64,000 nucleotides of DNA, taken from positions 50,884-114,883 of the forward strand of contig JBJXFE010000053.1 in assembly GCA_046153875.1 (NCBI GenBank), given 5' to 3'. The position numbers were made by a program, and so were the translations under genes. This document shows positions 25,501-33,898 of this stretch, piece after piece; positions within the stretch are counted from its first letter, which is position 1, and every line of letters starts with the position of its first letter. The stretch is from JBJXFE01 sp046153875 (GTDB taxonomy: Bacteria > Planctomycetota > Phycisphaerae > Phycisphaerales > UBA1924). Below the pieces are notes generated by a model. It saw only the letters and a list, made by a program, of their open reading frames with translations, did no database searches and was not told where the DNA came from.

Positions 25501-27294
25501 ATGAAGAGCGTCCCGTTTGTCTTGTGCGCCCTGGCGGGCCTTGCCCCGAGCGCGTTCGCTCAGGTGCAGGGCCCCAGCACCCAGCAGACCCCGCAGTTCC
25601 TGCCCTCGGACCCCGCGAGCCGAGTGCGCACCTTCTCCATCGCCAGCAACGGCAATGGAGTGACCGCGCCCGATGAGACGTTTCCGCGGCTCAACGGCGC
25701 GGCCCTCTATCGCCTCGTCGGCGTCCCGGACGGCGCGGGCATCCTCCGCACGCCCCAGGACGTCATCGACGGCACGTTCACCTTCATCATGAACCACGAG
25801 GCGGGCGCCAACGCGGGCATCGTCCGCGACCACGGCAGCCGCGGCGCGTTCGTCTCGCTGTGGAAGATCCGGGGCAACCCCGGCTCCGCCAGCTTCCTGC
25901 AGGTCGTCGGCGCCCGCGACCTGGCCGATGAGTACATGCTCTACCGCCCCGGCACGGGCTACGAGACCTACAACGCGGCCAGCCCCATGCCCGCGTACAC
26001 GAACAACGTGCTGGGCACAGGCCCGGCCCCGAACTTCGACGGCATCGGCCGGCACTGCGCCGGCGACCTCGCCCCGCCGAGCGCGTTCAAGTTCGGCAAC
26101 TTCGGCACCGACGCGCGCATCTATCTCAACGGCGAGGAGATCGGCAACCCCGGGCGCGCCTTCGCCTACGTCGTGACCGGCCCCGGCGCCGACACCGCCT
26201 GGGAGCTGCCGGTCCACGGCGACTATTCGTGGGAGAACTCGGTCGCCAGCCCCTTCGCGCAGCTCAAGACGATCGTCGTCGGCACCGACGACTCCACGCA
26301 GGGCAACGTCTACGTCTACGTCGGCACGAAGACCGACACGGGCAACGACATCGAGCGCGCCGGCCTGACCAACGGCAAGGTTTACGCCGTGGGCATGACC
26401 GGCACCACGGTGAACGCCAGCGGCCAGAACGTCGAGGACCGTCCCAACATCCTCGGCAACGCCGCCAGCGGCCCGGTCGCCAGCAAGGCCTTCACCATGA
26501 TCGACATGGGCGATCAGACCAACACCACCGGCTCCGCCCTCCAGTCCGGCGCCGACGCCCTGGGCCAGATGAACTTCCTCCGCCCCGAGGATCAGGCGTG
26601 GGACCCTTGCAACCCCGAGCGGTGCTACTTCGTCACCACCGACTCGTTCACGGGCAACAGCCGTCTGTGGGCGATGGATTTCACCGACATCGCCCAGCCC
26701 GAGCTGGGCGGCGTGATCTCCATGGTCGGGGATGGCTCGGTGCCCGCGAGCTTCGCCGGCGGCATCGTCTCCGCCACCGGCCTCGCGGACGTCCGCATGA
26801 TGGACAACATCGTCTGCACGTCGCTGGGTCAGGTGCTGATCCAGGAGGACGTCGGCAATAACGCCCGGCTCGGCCGCATCTGGCTCTACGACCCCGCCTC
26901 GGACCGCATGACCGAGATCGCGCTGGCCGACGCGAGCCGGTACATCTCGGGCGGCGCCAACTTCGTGACCCAGGACGAGGAGTCCTCGGGCATCGTGGAC
27001 GCCCGCAAGGAGATCGGGCCGGGCTGGTACGTCCTCGACAACCAGAGCCACTACGGCATCGCCGGTGAACTCATCGAGGGCAGCCAGATCCTCGCGGCCT
27101 TTATCCCCGGCACGTTCTGCTACGGCGACTGCAACGCCGACAACGCCCTGACCGTCGGGGACTTCGGGTGCTTCCAGGGCAAGTACGTGCTCGGCGATCT
27201 GTACGCGGATTGCAACCTCGACGGCGCCTTCTCCGTCGCCGACTTCGGGTGCTTCCAGGGCAAGTACGTGCTCGGCTGCCCGACCTGCCCGTAA
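25501..27294 (+). CDS. PhoX/DUF839-like secreted protein with GC-type dockerin
   Basis: A 597-residue protein: signal peptide (MKSVPFVLCALAGLAPSAFAQ), then a PhoX/DUF839-like region with FIMNHEAGANAG, HCAGDLAPPSAFKFGNFGTDARIYLNGEEIGNP and FLRPEDQAWDPCNPERCYFVTTDSF, the last resembling the conserved RPEDgawDP of PhoX-type phosphatases. The last ~58 residues form a GC-type dockerin (CYGDCNADNALTVGDFGCFQGKY...YADCNLDGAFSVADFGCFQGKYVLGCP). PhoX needs calcium and iron; whether all ligands are kept here cannot be confirmed. Probably an exported phosphatase or inactive binding relative. Confidence 0.82.
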   Translation: MKSVPFVLCALAGLAPSAFAQVQGPSTQQTPQFLPSDPASRVRTFSIASNGNGVTAPDETFPRLNGAALYRLVGVPDGAGILRTPQDVIDGTFTFIMNHEAGANAGIVRDHGSRGAFVSLWKIRGNPGSASFLQVVGARDLADEYMLYRPGTGYETYNAASPMPAYTNNVLGTGPAPNFDGIGRHCAGDLAPPSAFKFGNFGTDARIYLNGEEIGNPGRAFAYVVTGPGADTAWELPVHGDYSWENSVASPFAQLKTIVVGTDDSTQGNVYVYVGTKTDTGNDIERAGLTNGKVYAVGMTGTTVNASGQNVEDRPNILGNAASGPVASKAFTMIDMGDQTNTTGSALQSGADALGQMNFLRPEDQAWDPCNPERCYFVTTDSFTGNSRLWAMDFTDIAQPELGGVISMVGDGSVPASFAGGIVSATGLADVRMMDNIVCTSLGQVLIQEDVGNNARLGRIWLYDPASDRMTEIALADASRYISGGANFVTQDEESSGIVDARKEIGPGWYVLDNQSHYGIAGELIEGSQILAAFIPGTFCYGDCNADNALTVGDFGCFQGKYVLGDLYADCNLDGAFSVADFGCFQGKYVLGCPTCP

Positions 27295-27324
27295 CCCACA
27301 GGCCGGCCCGCGGGCCTTCTTCTC

Positions 27325-27358
27325 GCCGGGGCGGGCTTCCCCAGCCCGCCCCGGCTTT
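27325..27358 (+). terminator. Rho-independent terminator
   Basis: A perfect 13-base-pair GC stem (gccggggcgggct / agcccgccccggc) with a tcccc loop, followed by ttt. It lies 31 bases after the dockerin gene. The U tract is short, so termination may be partial. Another small palindrome (ggcccgcgggcc) lies just upstream. Confidence 0.75.
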
Positions 27359-27371
27359 CGGTCGGAAAGCG

Positions 27372-27453
27372 AGCCACGGATGACACGGATTCACACGGAT
27401 TCGATCCTCGCCCTGGGCCTGTCCGTGCCCACCCGTGTCATCCGTGGCGGCTT
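27372..27453. repeat. Dispersed inverted-repeat element, copy 2
   Basis: The left arm gagccacggatgacacgg (from 27371) and the right arm ccgtgtcatccgtggcgg (about 27433-27450) are inverted copies. Between them are a further cacacggatt unit and a cctgggcctgtcc segment resembling cctgggcgctcgc in copy 1. The ATG of the downstream cupredoxin gene (27380) lies in the left arm, and the right arm is translated as TRVIRGG in its signal peptide. Confidence 0.8.
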
Positions 27454-27898
27454 CTTTTCGTCGCGGTTTGTTGCGGCCGCGCTCGCGGCGGGCGTGACGG
27501 GGTGGATTGGTTCGCCCGCTCGGGCCGACCTGGTGACGGTGTACGTCTTTAGCTTCGACTTCAGCATCAACCCGCCCGGGGGGCCGATCGTGGATGCCGT
27601 GGTGAACCCCGGCGACACGATCCGCTGGCACTTCCTCGACAGCGGGCACAGCGCGACGTCGGTCCCCAACATCCCGGAAGTCTTCGACTCGGGGTACGTC
27701 GGCGTCGTCGGCACGACGTACGACCACACGTTCACGCACCCTGGCACGTGGTGGTACTACTGCTTTCCCCACGGCAACGCTCTGCCCAACGGCACCGCGG
27801 CGGGCATGGCGGGCACCATCACCGTGCTCCCGGCGCCGGGCGTCATCCTCCCGGTCGCCGCGGCATTGATGTGGGCCGCGCGCCGACGCCGGGCGTGA
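27380..27898 (+). CDS. Secreted cupredoxin-like protein with PEP-CTERM-like tail
   Basis: A 172-residue protein. The N-terminal ~24 residues come from a repeat element; a signal peptide follows (FFSSRFVAAALAAGVTGWIGSPARA). The body is a plastocyanin-like cupredoxin: GDTIRWHFLDSGHSATSV with the first copper His, then WYYCFPHGNALPNGTAAGMAG with Cys, His and Met, the type-1 copper set. The C-terminus, LPAPGVILPVAAALMWAARRRRA, is a PEP-CTERM-like sorting tail. Probably a surface-anchored electron carrier. If the repeat-supplied start is not used, a start near residue 25 would need a non-ATG codon. Confidence 0.85.
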   Translation: MTRIHTDSILALGLSVPTRVIRGGFFSSRFVAAALAAGVTGWIGSPARADLVTVYVFSFDFSINPPGGPIVDAVVNPGDTIRWHFLDSGHSATSVPNIPEVFDSGYVGVVGTTYDHTFTHPGTWWYYCFPHGNALPNGTAAGMAGTITVLPAPGVILPVAAALMWAARRRRA

Positions 27899-27918
27899 GC
27901 CCGGATGGTCGCGCGAAG

Positions 27919-27992
27919 CACGCCCGGAGGGATTCGAACCCCCAACCCTCGGTTCCGAAGACCGATGCTCTATCCAGTTGAGCTACGGGCGC
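27919..27992 (-). tRNA. tRNA-Arg (anticodon UCG)
   Basis: Read on the minus strand, all arms fold: acceptor gcgcccg/cgggcgt (one G-U), D-arm gctc...gagc, anticodon stem tcggt/accga with loop cttcgga (anticodon tcg, reading CGA), and T-arm ggggg-ttcgaat-ccctc. The discriminator base is G. The 3' CCA is not encoded and must be added by the nucleotidyltransferase. Confidence 0.93.
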
Positions 27993-28019
27993 GTCGGCGA
28001 GATTCTATCGCCGCGTGCC

Positions 28020-28850
28020 TCACCCCACCCGCCGCGCCGTCACGATTGGCGTTCCATCCACGATGGTCAGCCGCGTCGCCCGCCCGTTCTCCATCTCAAT
28101 CTTGATTCGCACCGCCGGTGCCCCCGTCGGGTGGAACTCGTGCGCGCCGACGCGGAAGAGCCCGCGGAAGGACCCGTCGGCCGGCCTGAACACGACCGCG
28201 CCATTGCGGTCCTTGAGCTCGAAGCGCGTCCCCGCCGCGGCGGTCGTGCCGCTCTCGACCTCAAACGTGCCGAAGTACGCCGCGGCCTCCTCGGGCGTCA
28301 GCGGCAGCGACTGCTGCTCGATCCCGGCGTCTCCCAGGCCCTCCAGATACGCCACGACCGCTGCCGCCTCCTCCCCCCCGTCCTTCGCGTGCCGGAGCAG
28401 CGGGATGCCGTGAGGCCCGGGGATCCGCTGGACTCCCGGGTGCGCGTCCACCATCGCTTTCACCGACGCCACGTCGCCGAGCATCGCGTACGCGAAGATG
28501 TCGGGGCGCGCCCCGTGCTCAAGCAGTAGTTCCGCGATGTCCCGCCGCCCGACGTGCGACGCGGCGCCCAGTGGCGACTCCCAGTCCCCGAAACCCCAGT
28601 CCCACGACGCCTTCGCCAGCGCCGGTCGCGCTGTCACCAGCTCACGCACCCGGTCGATGTTCCGGTGCGATGCGCCGACGATCTCCTGGACCGCGCCGGC
28701 ATCCTGGCGCGGAAAGCCCTGGTAGGTCGTCGGGTCATCGCCCGCGTGGCGCGTGCCGCCCAGCGCGCCCCCGGTCAGCCCCAGCACGCCGCCGACGACC
28801 ACCGCCCCCGGACCGGCCGCGAGAAAGCCACGACGCGACACCGTTTCCAT
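28020..28850 (-). CDS. Tat-exported ankyrin-repeat protein
   Basis: A 276-residue protein with a twin-arginine signal (METVSRRGFLAAGPGAVVVGGVLGLTGGALGG), so it is exported folded. Ankyrin-like helices follow: RNIDRVRELVTARPALAKASWDWGFGDWESPLGAASHVGRRDIAELLLEHGARPD; MLGDVASVKAMVDAHPGVQRIPGPHGIPLLRHA. A C-terminal domain of about 80 residues (YFGTFEVES...RIKIEMENGRATRLTIVDGTP) resembles the small beta domain often found at the end of beta-lactamase-like proteins. ATG 28850 has GGAGG eight bases upstream. Function unknown; probably protein binding in the periplasm. Confidence 0.83.
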   Translation of the reverse strand: METVSRRGFLAAGPGAVVVGGVLGLTGGALGGTRHAGDDPTTYQGFPRQDAGAVQEIVGASHRNIDRVRELVTARPALAKASWDWGFGDWESPLGAASHVGRRDIAELLLEHGARPDIFAYAMLGDVASVKAMVDAHPGVQRIPGPHGIPLLRHAKDGGEEAAAVVAYLEGLGDAGIEQQSLPLTPEEAAAYFGTFEVESGTTAAAGTRFELKDRNGAVVFRPADGSFRGLFRVGAHEFHPTGAPAVRIKIEMENGRATRLTIVDGTPIVTARRVG

Positions 28851-28991
28851 GACGACCTCCCCAATCCCCGTCGCGACGGGCCATGAAGGGCCCATAACGA
28901 TCCTACCGTTCTCGCCCGACCCGGACCGCTCACCCGCTAAGGCGCCCCGCGACTCTCCCGGCCGCGGCCACCGACCGATGTCGGAAGAATC

Positions 28992-29258
28992 ATGTCCACC
29001 ATCGATCGCGCGCCGGAGCGTTGGAGCGAGCCCCACGCGGCCCCCGGCGCCCGCCGCCGCATCGGCACGGGCCTGCTGCGTGCGGGTGCGGCGCTGCTGG
29101 TGGTGGGCGTTGGTCCCCTGGTCGCCGTGATGATCGTCGATCCCACGTCCACCGCGGTCGGCCCCGGGCTGCTCTTCGTCGCCACCTTCCCGCCCTCGCT
29201 CGTGCTGGTCGCGATCGGGGCCGCGCTCCGCCGCGCTCGGCTCAACGACGCGCCGTGA
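28992..29258 (+). CDS. Small membrane protein
   Basis: An 88-residue protein with two predicted helices (LLRAGAALLVVGVGPLVAVMIV and LLFVATFPPSLVLVAIGAAL) after an arginine-rich cytoplasmic start. There is a weak CGGAAG ribosome site before ATG 28992. No family recognised. It precedes the SMR exporter by 54 bases and may share its transcript. Confidence 0.55.
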   Translation: MSTIDRAPERWSEPHAAPGARRRIGTGLLRAGAALLVVGVGPLVAVMIVDPTSTAVGPGLLFVATFPPSLVLVAIGAALRRARLNDAP

Positions 29259-29312
29259 CTACCGTCCTGCGCCCGCAGTTCGGCCCGGGCCAGGCGTGGC
29301 GTGGAGGCGTGC

Positions 29313-29639
29313 ATGAACCCGTGGGTGCTGCTGGTGATCGCCGGGCTGCTCGAAGTCGTGTGGGCGACGACGCTCAAGCAGACGGACTGTTTCAAGCGCC
29401 TCTGGCCCAGCGTGCTCACCCTCGGCGCGATGGGGGTGAGTTTCTTCCTCCTCGCCCGGGCGATGCGGACGCTCCCCGCGGGAACGTCCTACGCGGTGTG
29501 GGTCGGGATCGGCGCGGTGGGCACCGTGATCTTCGCGTCGATCTGGTACGGCGAGCGCGTCCGCGCCCCGCAGATCGCGTGCGTCGCGCTCATCGTGGCC
29601 GGGATCGTCGGGCTCAAGCTCTCGACGCCCACGCCCTGA
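29313..29639 (+). CDS. sugE: SMR-family exporter, Gdx/SugE type
   Basis: A 108-residue four-helix small multidrug resistance protein. The essential Glu is in helix 1 (LLVIAGLLEVVWATTLKQTD), followed by LWPSVLTLGAMGVSFFLLARAMRTLPAGTSYAVWVGIGAVGTVIFASIWYGER, which follows the Gdx (guanidinium exporter) pattern more closely than EmrE. ATG 29313 is behind GGAGG (29303-29307). It works as an antiparallel dimer exchanging protons for guanidinium or quaternary ammonium ions. I saw no guanidine riboswitch in the 54 bases upstream. Confidence 0.9.
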   Translation: MNPWVLLVIAGLLEVVWATTLKQTDCFKRLWPSVLTLGAMGVSFFLLARAMRTLPAGTSYAVWVGIGAVGTVIFASIWYGERVRAPQIACVALIVAGIVGLKLSTPTP

Positions 29640-29651
29640 GGCTCGCGCCGC

Positions 29652-31583
29652 TCACGACCGCCCGAACAGCCGCTCCAGTTCGCGGATCGTCAGGCGGATC
29701 GACGTCGGCCGCCCGTGCGGGCAGTTGCTCGAACGCTCCACCGCCTCGCGCAGCGTGACCAGCTCGGCCAGCTCCGGATCGCTCATGCGGTCCCCTGCCT
29801 TCACCGCCGCCTTGCACGACATCATGTCCAGGACTTCGTGCAGGGCCTGCTCGCTGCCCGGCGCGAACCCCTCGGCCTCGGACCGCTCGAACAGGTCCTC
29901 GAGGAACTCGACGGGATCAACGCCGCGATCGAAGAGGAACGAGGGAAAGGCGTGGACGGCCACGCTTGTCGGCCCGATCGGTTCGGCCTCGACCCCGATC
30001 CGGCCGAGCAGCGGAGCGAGGTCCGTCAGGCGCTCGACCCGCGCCGGCGATGCGGGCACGATCGCGGGGGAGAGCAGCCGCTGGCTCTCGAGCGGCCCGG
30101 CCGCGACACGCGCGACCAGCGCCTCGAACATGACCCTCTCGTGCAGCGCGTGCTGGTCGATGATGACCACGCCGTGCTCGTCCTGCGTCAGGAGGAAACT
30201 GTTGTGGACCTGCAGGACGCGCGACGCGGGCCGCGGCGCGGAGAGCGGAGCCGGCTCACCAGCGCTGGTGGAGTGGGCCTCCGGCCCGTCCTCGGAACCG
30301 GGGCGACCGGTTTCCGGTCCGCGCGCCGGCCCACCCGCCACGGGATCAACGGCCTCCCGGATCGCCTCATACCCCAGCGGTGACAGGCTCGGCCCCGGCG
30401 TGACGCGCTTGAAGTAATCGACAAAGGCGCTCACGTCGCGCGCCCGGGCCTCCGGCGAAACCACGCCGCTGTTGATCGGGGCCGCGGGCAGGATCGCCCT
30501 CCCCTCGCCCGCCCGCGCGCCCGGCATCGCGGTCGCGAACGTCGGCGTCAGGTCCGCCGCCCGCAGCGTCTCGCGCACCGCACGCAGCACCGCCGAGTGG
30601 ATCAGCGACGGATCGCGGAACCGCACCTCGGCCTTCGCGGGATGAACATTCACGTCCACCGCCGTCGGGTCGATCTCGATCATCAGCACGATCGTCGGGT
30701 GCCGCCCCGGCTCGATCAGCCCGCGGTACGCCTCCTTGATCGCATGCTGGATCGTCTTGTCGCGGACCACCCGCCCGTTCAGAAAAACATGCTGCGCCTG
30801 GTTCGTTGCCCGCGCGATCGACGGCAGCCCCGCGAGCCCCCAGAGCGCGACGCCCCCGATGCCGCCGCCGAACGCGTCGAATCGGTCCGCCCGCACCTCG
30901 AGAAGCTGGTCCGCCAACTCCACCCCCAGCACCGCCAGCGCCCGCTCCCGCGGCGACTGGTCCGGAGGCACCTCCAGCACCGTCCGCCCGTCGCACACCA
31001 TCGTGAACCCGACGCCCGGGTGGGCCGTCGCCAGGTCGCGCACCGAATCCACGCTCCGCCCCTGCTCGGTTGGCGGCGTGCGAAGGAACTTGCGCCGGGC
31101 CGGCGTGTTGAAGAACAGGTTGCGGACGCTGACCGCGGTGCCGCGCGCCCCCGCGGCCGGGCGCACGGGGCTGACCCGGTCTCCCTCCGCGTCCATCTCC
31201 GCGGCCGCGTCCGCCCCCTCGGGCCGCGAGCGGATCACCACCCGCGCCACCGACGCGATCGACGCCAAAGCCTCGCCCCGGAACCCGAGCGTGGCGATCC
31301 GCGTCAGGTCGTCGGGCTCGGCGATCTTGCTCGTCGCGTGCGCCGCGAGGGCCAGCGGCAACTGGTCCGCCTCCATGCCGCACCCGTCGTCGCTCACGCG
31401 GATGAGCTCGATCCCGCCCTGCTCCAGCTCGACCGCGATCCGCGTCGCCCCGGCGTCGAGCGAGTTCTCGACCAACTCCTTGACGACCGACGCCGGACGC
31501 TCCACGACCTCGCCCGCCGCGATCTGGTTCACCAGCAGCGGCGGGAGCACGCGGATGCGACGCTCGGCGAGAGTCCCGATCAC
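29652..31583 (-). CDS. mutL: DNA mismatch repair protein MutL
   Basis: A 643-residue MutL. The N-terminal GHKL ATPase is complete: LPPLLVNQIAAGEVVERPASVVKELVENSLDAGAT, DDGCGM, ATSKIAEPDDL...GFRGEALASIASV and GTAVSVRNLFFNTPARRKFL. The C-terminal dimerisation domain starts near VLQVHNSFLLTQDEHGVVIIDQHALHERVMFE and ends CPHGRPTSIRLTIRELERLFGRS. The endonuclease metal motif DQHAxxERxxxE is represented as DQHALHERVMFE, so nicking activity is likely. The start GTG 31583 is chosen because the frame further upstream overlaps the divergent promoter. No mutS nearby. Confidence 0.96.
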   Translation of the reverse strand: MIGTLAERRIRVLPPLLVNQIAAGEVVERPASVVKELVENSLDAGATRIAVELEQGGIELIRVSDDGCGMEADQLPLALAAHATSKIAEPDDLTRIATLGFRGEALASIASVARVVIRSRPEGADAAAEMDAEGDRVSPVRPAAGARGTAVSVRNLFFNTPARRKFLRTPPTEQGRSVDSVRDLATAHPGVGFTMVCDGRTVLEVPPDQSPRERALAVLGVELADQLLEVRADRFDAFGGGIGGVALWGLAGLPSIARATNQAQHVFLNGRVVRDKTIQHAIKEAYRGLIEPGRHPTIVLMIEIDPTAVDVNVHPAKAEVRFRDPSLIHSAVLRAVRETLRAADLTPTFATAMPGARAGEGRAILPAAPINSGVVSPEARARDVSAFVDYFKRVTPGPSLSPLGYEAIREAVDPVAGGPARGPETGRPGSEDGPEAHSTSAGEPAPLSAPRPASRVLQVHNSFLLTQDEHGVVIIDQHALHERVMFEALVARVAAGPLESQRLLSPAIVPASPARVERLTDLAPLLGRIGVEAEPIGPTSVAVHAFPSFLFDRGVDPVEFLEDLFERSEAEGFAPGSEQALHEVLDMMSCKAAVKAGDRMSDPELAELVTLREAVERSSNCPHGRPTSIRLTIRELERLFGRS

Positions 31584-31660
31584 GACACGATTGTACGGGT
31601 GACGGCGGGCCCTGTTCGCCAACCGACAGGCGGCCGGCGCGCCGGAGGTACACTGCACCC

Positions 31661-32098
31661 ATGCCCGAGACCATCTTCTCGAAGATCATCCGCGGCGAAA
31701 TCCCCTGCCACCGCGTCCACGACGACGCCCGCGTCCTCGCCCTCCTCGACATCAACCCGCTCAGCCGCGGGCACGTCCTCGTGATCCCCAAGGAGCCGGC
31801 CGTCACGCTCGATCAGCTCTCCGACGAGTCCGCCGCCGCGCTCGGGCGCGTCCTGCCCCGCATCTGCCGGGCCGTGGTCAGGGTGACCGGCGCGAAGGCC
31901 TACAACGTCCTCCAGAACAACGGCGCCGGCGCTCACCAGGCCGTCATGCACGTCCACTTCCATGTCATCCCGCGGTTCGCCGCGGACGCGCCGGCCGGCA
32001 GCGGCCTTGGACTGGAGATCGGCTGGCGCCCCGGGAAACTCGACGCGGTCCCGGGTGCGGACCTGGCCCGATCGCTCGCCGCGGAGATCGCCCGTTAG
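31661..32098 (+). CDS. HIT-family nucleotide hydrolase/transferase
   Basis: A 145-residue histidine-triad protein: TIFSKIIRGEIPCHRVHDDARVLALLDINPLSRGHVLVIPKEP is the family N-terminus, and HVHFHVIPRF is the catalytic HxHxH with its nucleophilic middle His. Members cleave nucleoside phosphoramidates or dinucleoside polyphosphates. Length and start (ATG 31661) are typical. It is divergent from mutL (77 bases). The last bases overlap the convergent birA stop by four. Confidence 0.94.
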   Translation: MPETIFSKIIRGEIPCHRVHDDARVLALLDINPLSRGHVLVIPKEPAVTLDQLSDESAAALGRVLPRICRAVVRVTGAKAYNVLQNNGAGAHQAVMHVHFHVIPRFAADAPAGSGLGLEIGWRPGKLDAVPGADLARSLAAEIAR

Positions 32099-32901
32099 CG
32101 CGGCCCGGCGGGCCCGTGGTCCATCGAGGTCGTGAGTGCGGGCAGGCGGGCCGTCGAGCCGTCGTCCAGGCGCAGCACGATCGCGCTCGTGGGCTCGATC
32201 CCCTCGACGGTCCCGGTCCACGTCCGCCCATCGTGGATGAACGCGGCGCGCGTGCCGCGGAGCACGTCCCGCGCCGACCACGCGGCGACGAGTTCATCGC
32301 CGGGCAGCGCGAGCGCCCGATCGAGCGCGGCCAGCAGCGCCTCCGCGACCTCGATCCGCGTCGCGGCGCCCCCAAGGCCATGGATCGACGCCGCGCGCCC
32401 GCGCAGCTCCGCCGGCCAGTCGGTTTCTACCTGGTGCACGTTCACGCCCACGCCGATGAACCGCAGGTCCGCGGCCCGCTCGACGAGCACGCCCGCCAGC
32501 TTTCGTCCCCGCTCCCGCTCGACGACATCATTCGGCCAGCGGACCCCGATCGGCGCTCGCGGCAGGAACTCCGCGACGGCGTCCGCCGCGGCCAGGCCCG
32601 CCGCGAGCGACACGCGATCGGGAGCGTGCTCCGCGACACGCGGCACGACGGTCATCGCCAATCCAAGACCGCCGCGCTGCACCCACGCCCGGCCCAGTCG
32701 CCCGCGCCCCGAACTCTGCCGGTCCGCGAGCACCACGAGTCCGGGCCGCCCGCCCGCGGCCTCCCGCGCCGCGTCCTGCGTGGAGGCCGTCTCCGCCAGC
32801 ACCACGACACGGTCGACGATCCGCACGCCATGCCGCGCGATCGCGTCCATGAGGCGATCGTGCCACCCCGAAGGGTCGTCGGCGTGGGCGGCGGCGCTCA
32901 T
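32095..32901 (-). CDS. birA: Biotin-protein ligase, monofunctional
   Basis: A 268-residue ligase that activates biotin as biotinyl-AMP and transfers it to BCCP. Seen: AETASTQDAAREAAGG, the adenylate loop SSGRGRLGRAWVQ, WPNDVVERERGRKLAGVLVE with the catalytic lysine, and IGVGVNVHQ. The C-terminal SH3-like cap is present (RTWTGTVEGIEPTSAIVLRLDDGSTARL). There is no N-terminal helix-turn-helix, so it cannot act as a biotin repressor. ATG 32901 overlaps the nadC stop by four bases, giving a nadC-birA operon; the open frame further upstream runs through nadC and is not used. Confidence 0.92.
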   Translation of the reverse strand: MSAAAHADDPSGWHDRLMDAIARHGVRIVDRVVVLAETASTQDAAREAAGGRPGLVVLADRQSSGRGRLGRAWVQRGGLGLAMTVVPRVAEHAPDRVSLAAGLAAADAVAEFLPRAPIGVRWPNDVVERERGRKLAGVLVERAADLRFIGVGVNVHQVETDWPAELRGRAASIHGLGGAATRIEVAEALLAALDRALALPGDELVAAWSARDVLRGTRAAFIHDGRTWTGTVEGIEPTSAIVLRLDDGSTARLPALTTSMDHGPAGPR

Positions 32902-33845
32902 CCGGTGATCATGTCCAGGGCCACGTCCATCCACGCGGCGCCGTGCGTGAGGGTGCCGGCGCTGATCCGGTCCACGCCGGTCTCCGCGATGAGGCGCACG
33001 GACTCGAGCCGCACGCCGCCGGAAGCCTCCAGTTGCACCGGGCTCGCCGCGGCGTCCCGGGCGGCCACCGCCTGTCGCAGCTCGTGCGGGCTCATGTTGT
33101 CCAGCAGGATCACGCCGATGAGCCCCGGCTCGACGGTGAGCAGCCGTTCGAGTTGCTTGAGCGAGTCGGCCTCGACCTCGATGAACGCGAGCGCCACGCC
33201 GCCGGCCGCGGCCGTCTGCCGCGCCCGCCTGACCGCGGCGGCGACGAACCCCGCCAGGTCGCCCAGCGCGACACCCGCGAGGTGATTGTCCTTGATGAGC
33301 ACCGCGTCCCAGAGCCCGAGCCTGTGGCACATGGCGCCGCCGCACCGCACCGCGTACTTCTCCAGGACGCGCAGCCCCGGCGTGCTCTTGCGCGTGTCGT
33401 AGAGCCGCGCGCGGACGCCCGTCCCCAGCGCGTCGACGAACGTCGCCGCCCGGGTCGCCACGCCCGAGAGCCGCCCGATGAGGTTGACCAGCGTCCGCTC
33501 GACCAGCAGGATGTCCCGCTTGCGCCCGCGAACGATCCCGATCCGATCGCTCTTCTCCACCCGCGCGCCGTCCGGCACGGCGTCGGCCACGCCGAGCGTC
33601 ACGCCGAACGCCGTGAAGAGGTCCTGAACCGCCGCCATGCCGCAAACCACGCCGGCGGACCGGGCCACGACGGCGGCCTCGCCCACGGCCGACTCGGGCA
33701 CGGTGGCGATGCTGGTCACGTCGCCGCCGGGGCCAAGGTCTTCGTCCCGGGCCAGTTCAACGAGGCGACGCACGAGCCCCCCGCGGGACAGGTGCGCGTA
33801 AAGCTCGGGCAGGCGGAACTGGTTCAGGTCCGGCATCGCGAGCAT
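32898..33845 (-). CDS. nadC: Nicotinate-nucleotide pyrophosphorylase (carboxylating)
   Basis: A 315-residue quinolinate phosphoribosyltransferase of de novo NAD synthesis. DTRKSTPGLRVLEKYAVRCGGAMCHRLGLWDAVLIKDNHL is the active-site block; IEVEADSLKQLERLL and VILLDNMSPHELRQAV supply the conserved acidic residues; ASGGV and GVDRISAGTLTHGAAWMDVALDM close the barrel. The start is ATG 33845 or 33836 (MPDLNQ). Head gene of the nadC-birA pair; divergent from fabI with 53 bases between starts. No nadA or nadB is in view. Confidence 0.95.
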   Translation of the reverse strand: MLAMPDLNQFRLPELYAHLSRGGLVRRLVELARDEDLGPGGDVTSIATVPESAVGEAAVVARSAGVVCGMAAVQDLFTAFGVTLGVADAVPDGARVEKSDRIGIVRGRKRDILLVERTLVNLIGRLSGVATRAATFVDALGTGVRARLYDTRKSTPGLRVLEKYAVRCGGAMCHRLGLWDAVLIKDNHLAGVALGDLAGFVAAAVRRARQTAAAGGVALAFIEVEADSLKQLERLLTVEPGLIGVILLDNMSPHELRQAVAARDAAASPVQLEASGGVRLESVRLIAETGVDRISAGTLTHGAAWMDVALDMITG

Positions 33846-33898
33846 CGTAGTCGATCACGCGCGTACACTGCCCCGGGCGCGTGCCCGAGGAGGCGACC

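Noticed and set aside
29259..29312. Guanidine riboswitch ahead of the SMR exporter
   Set aside because: Only 54 bases are available and no conserved ACGR or CCCG hairpin pair was recognised.
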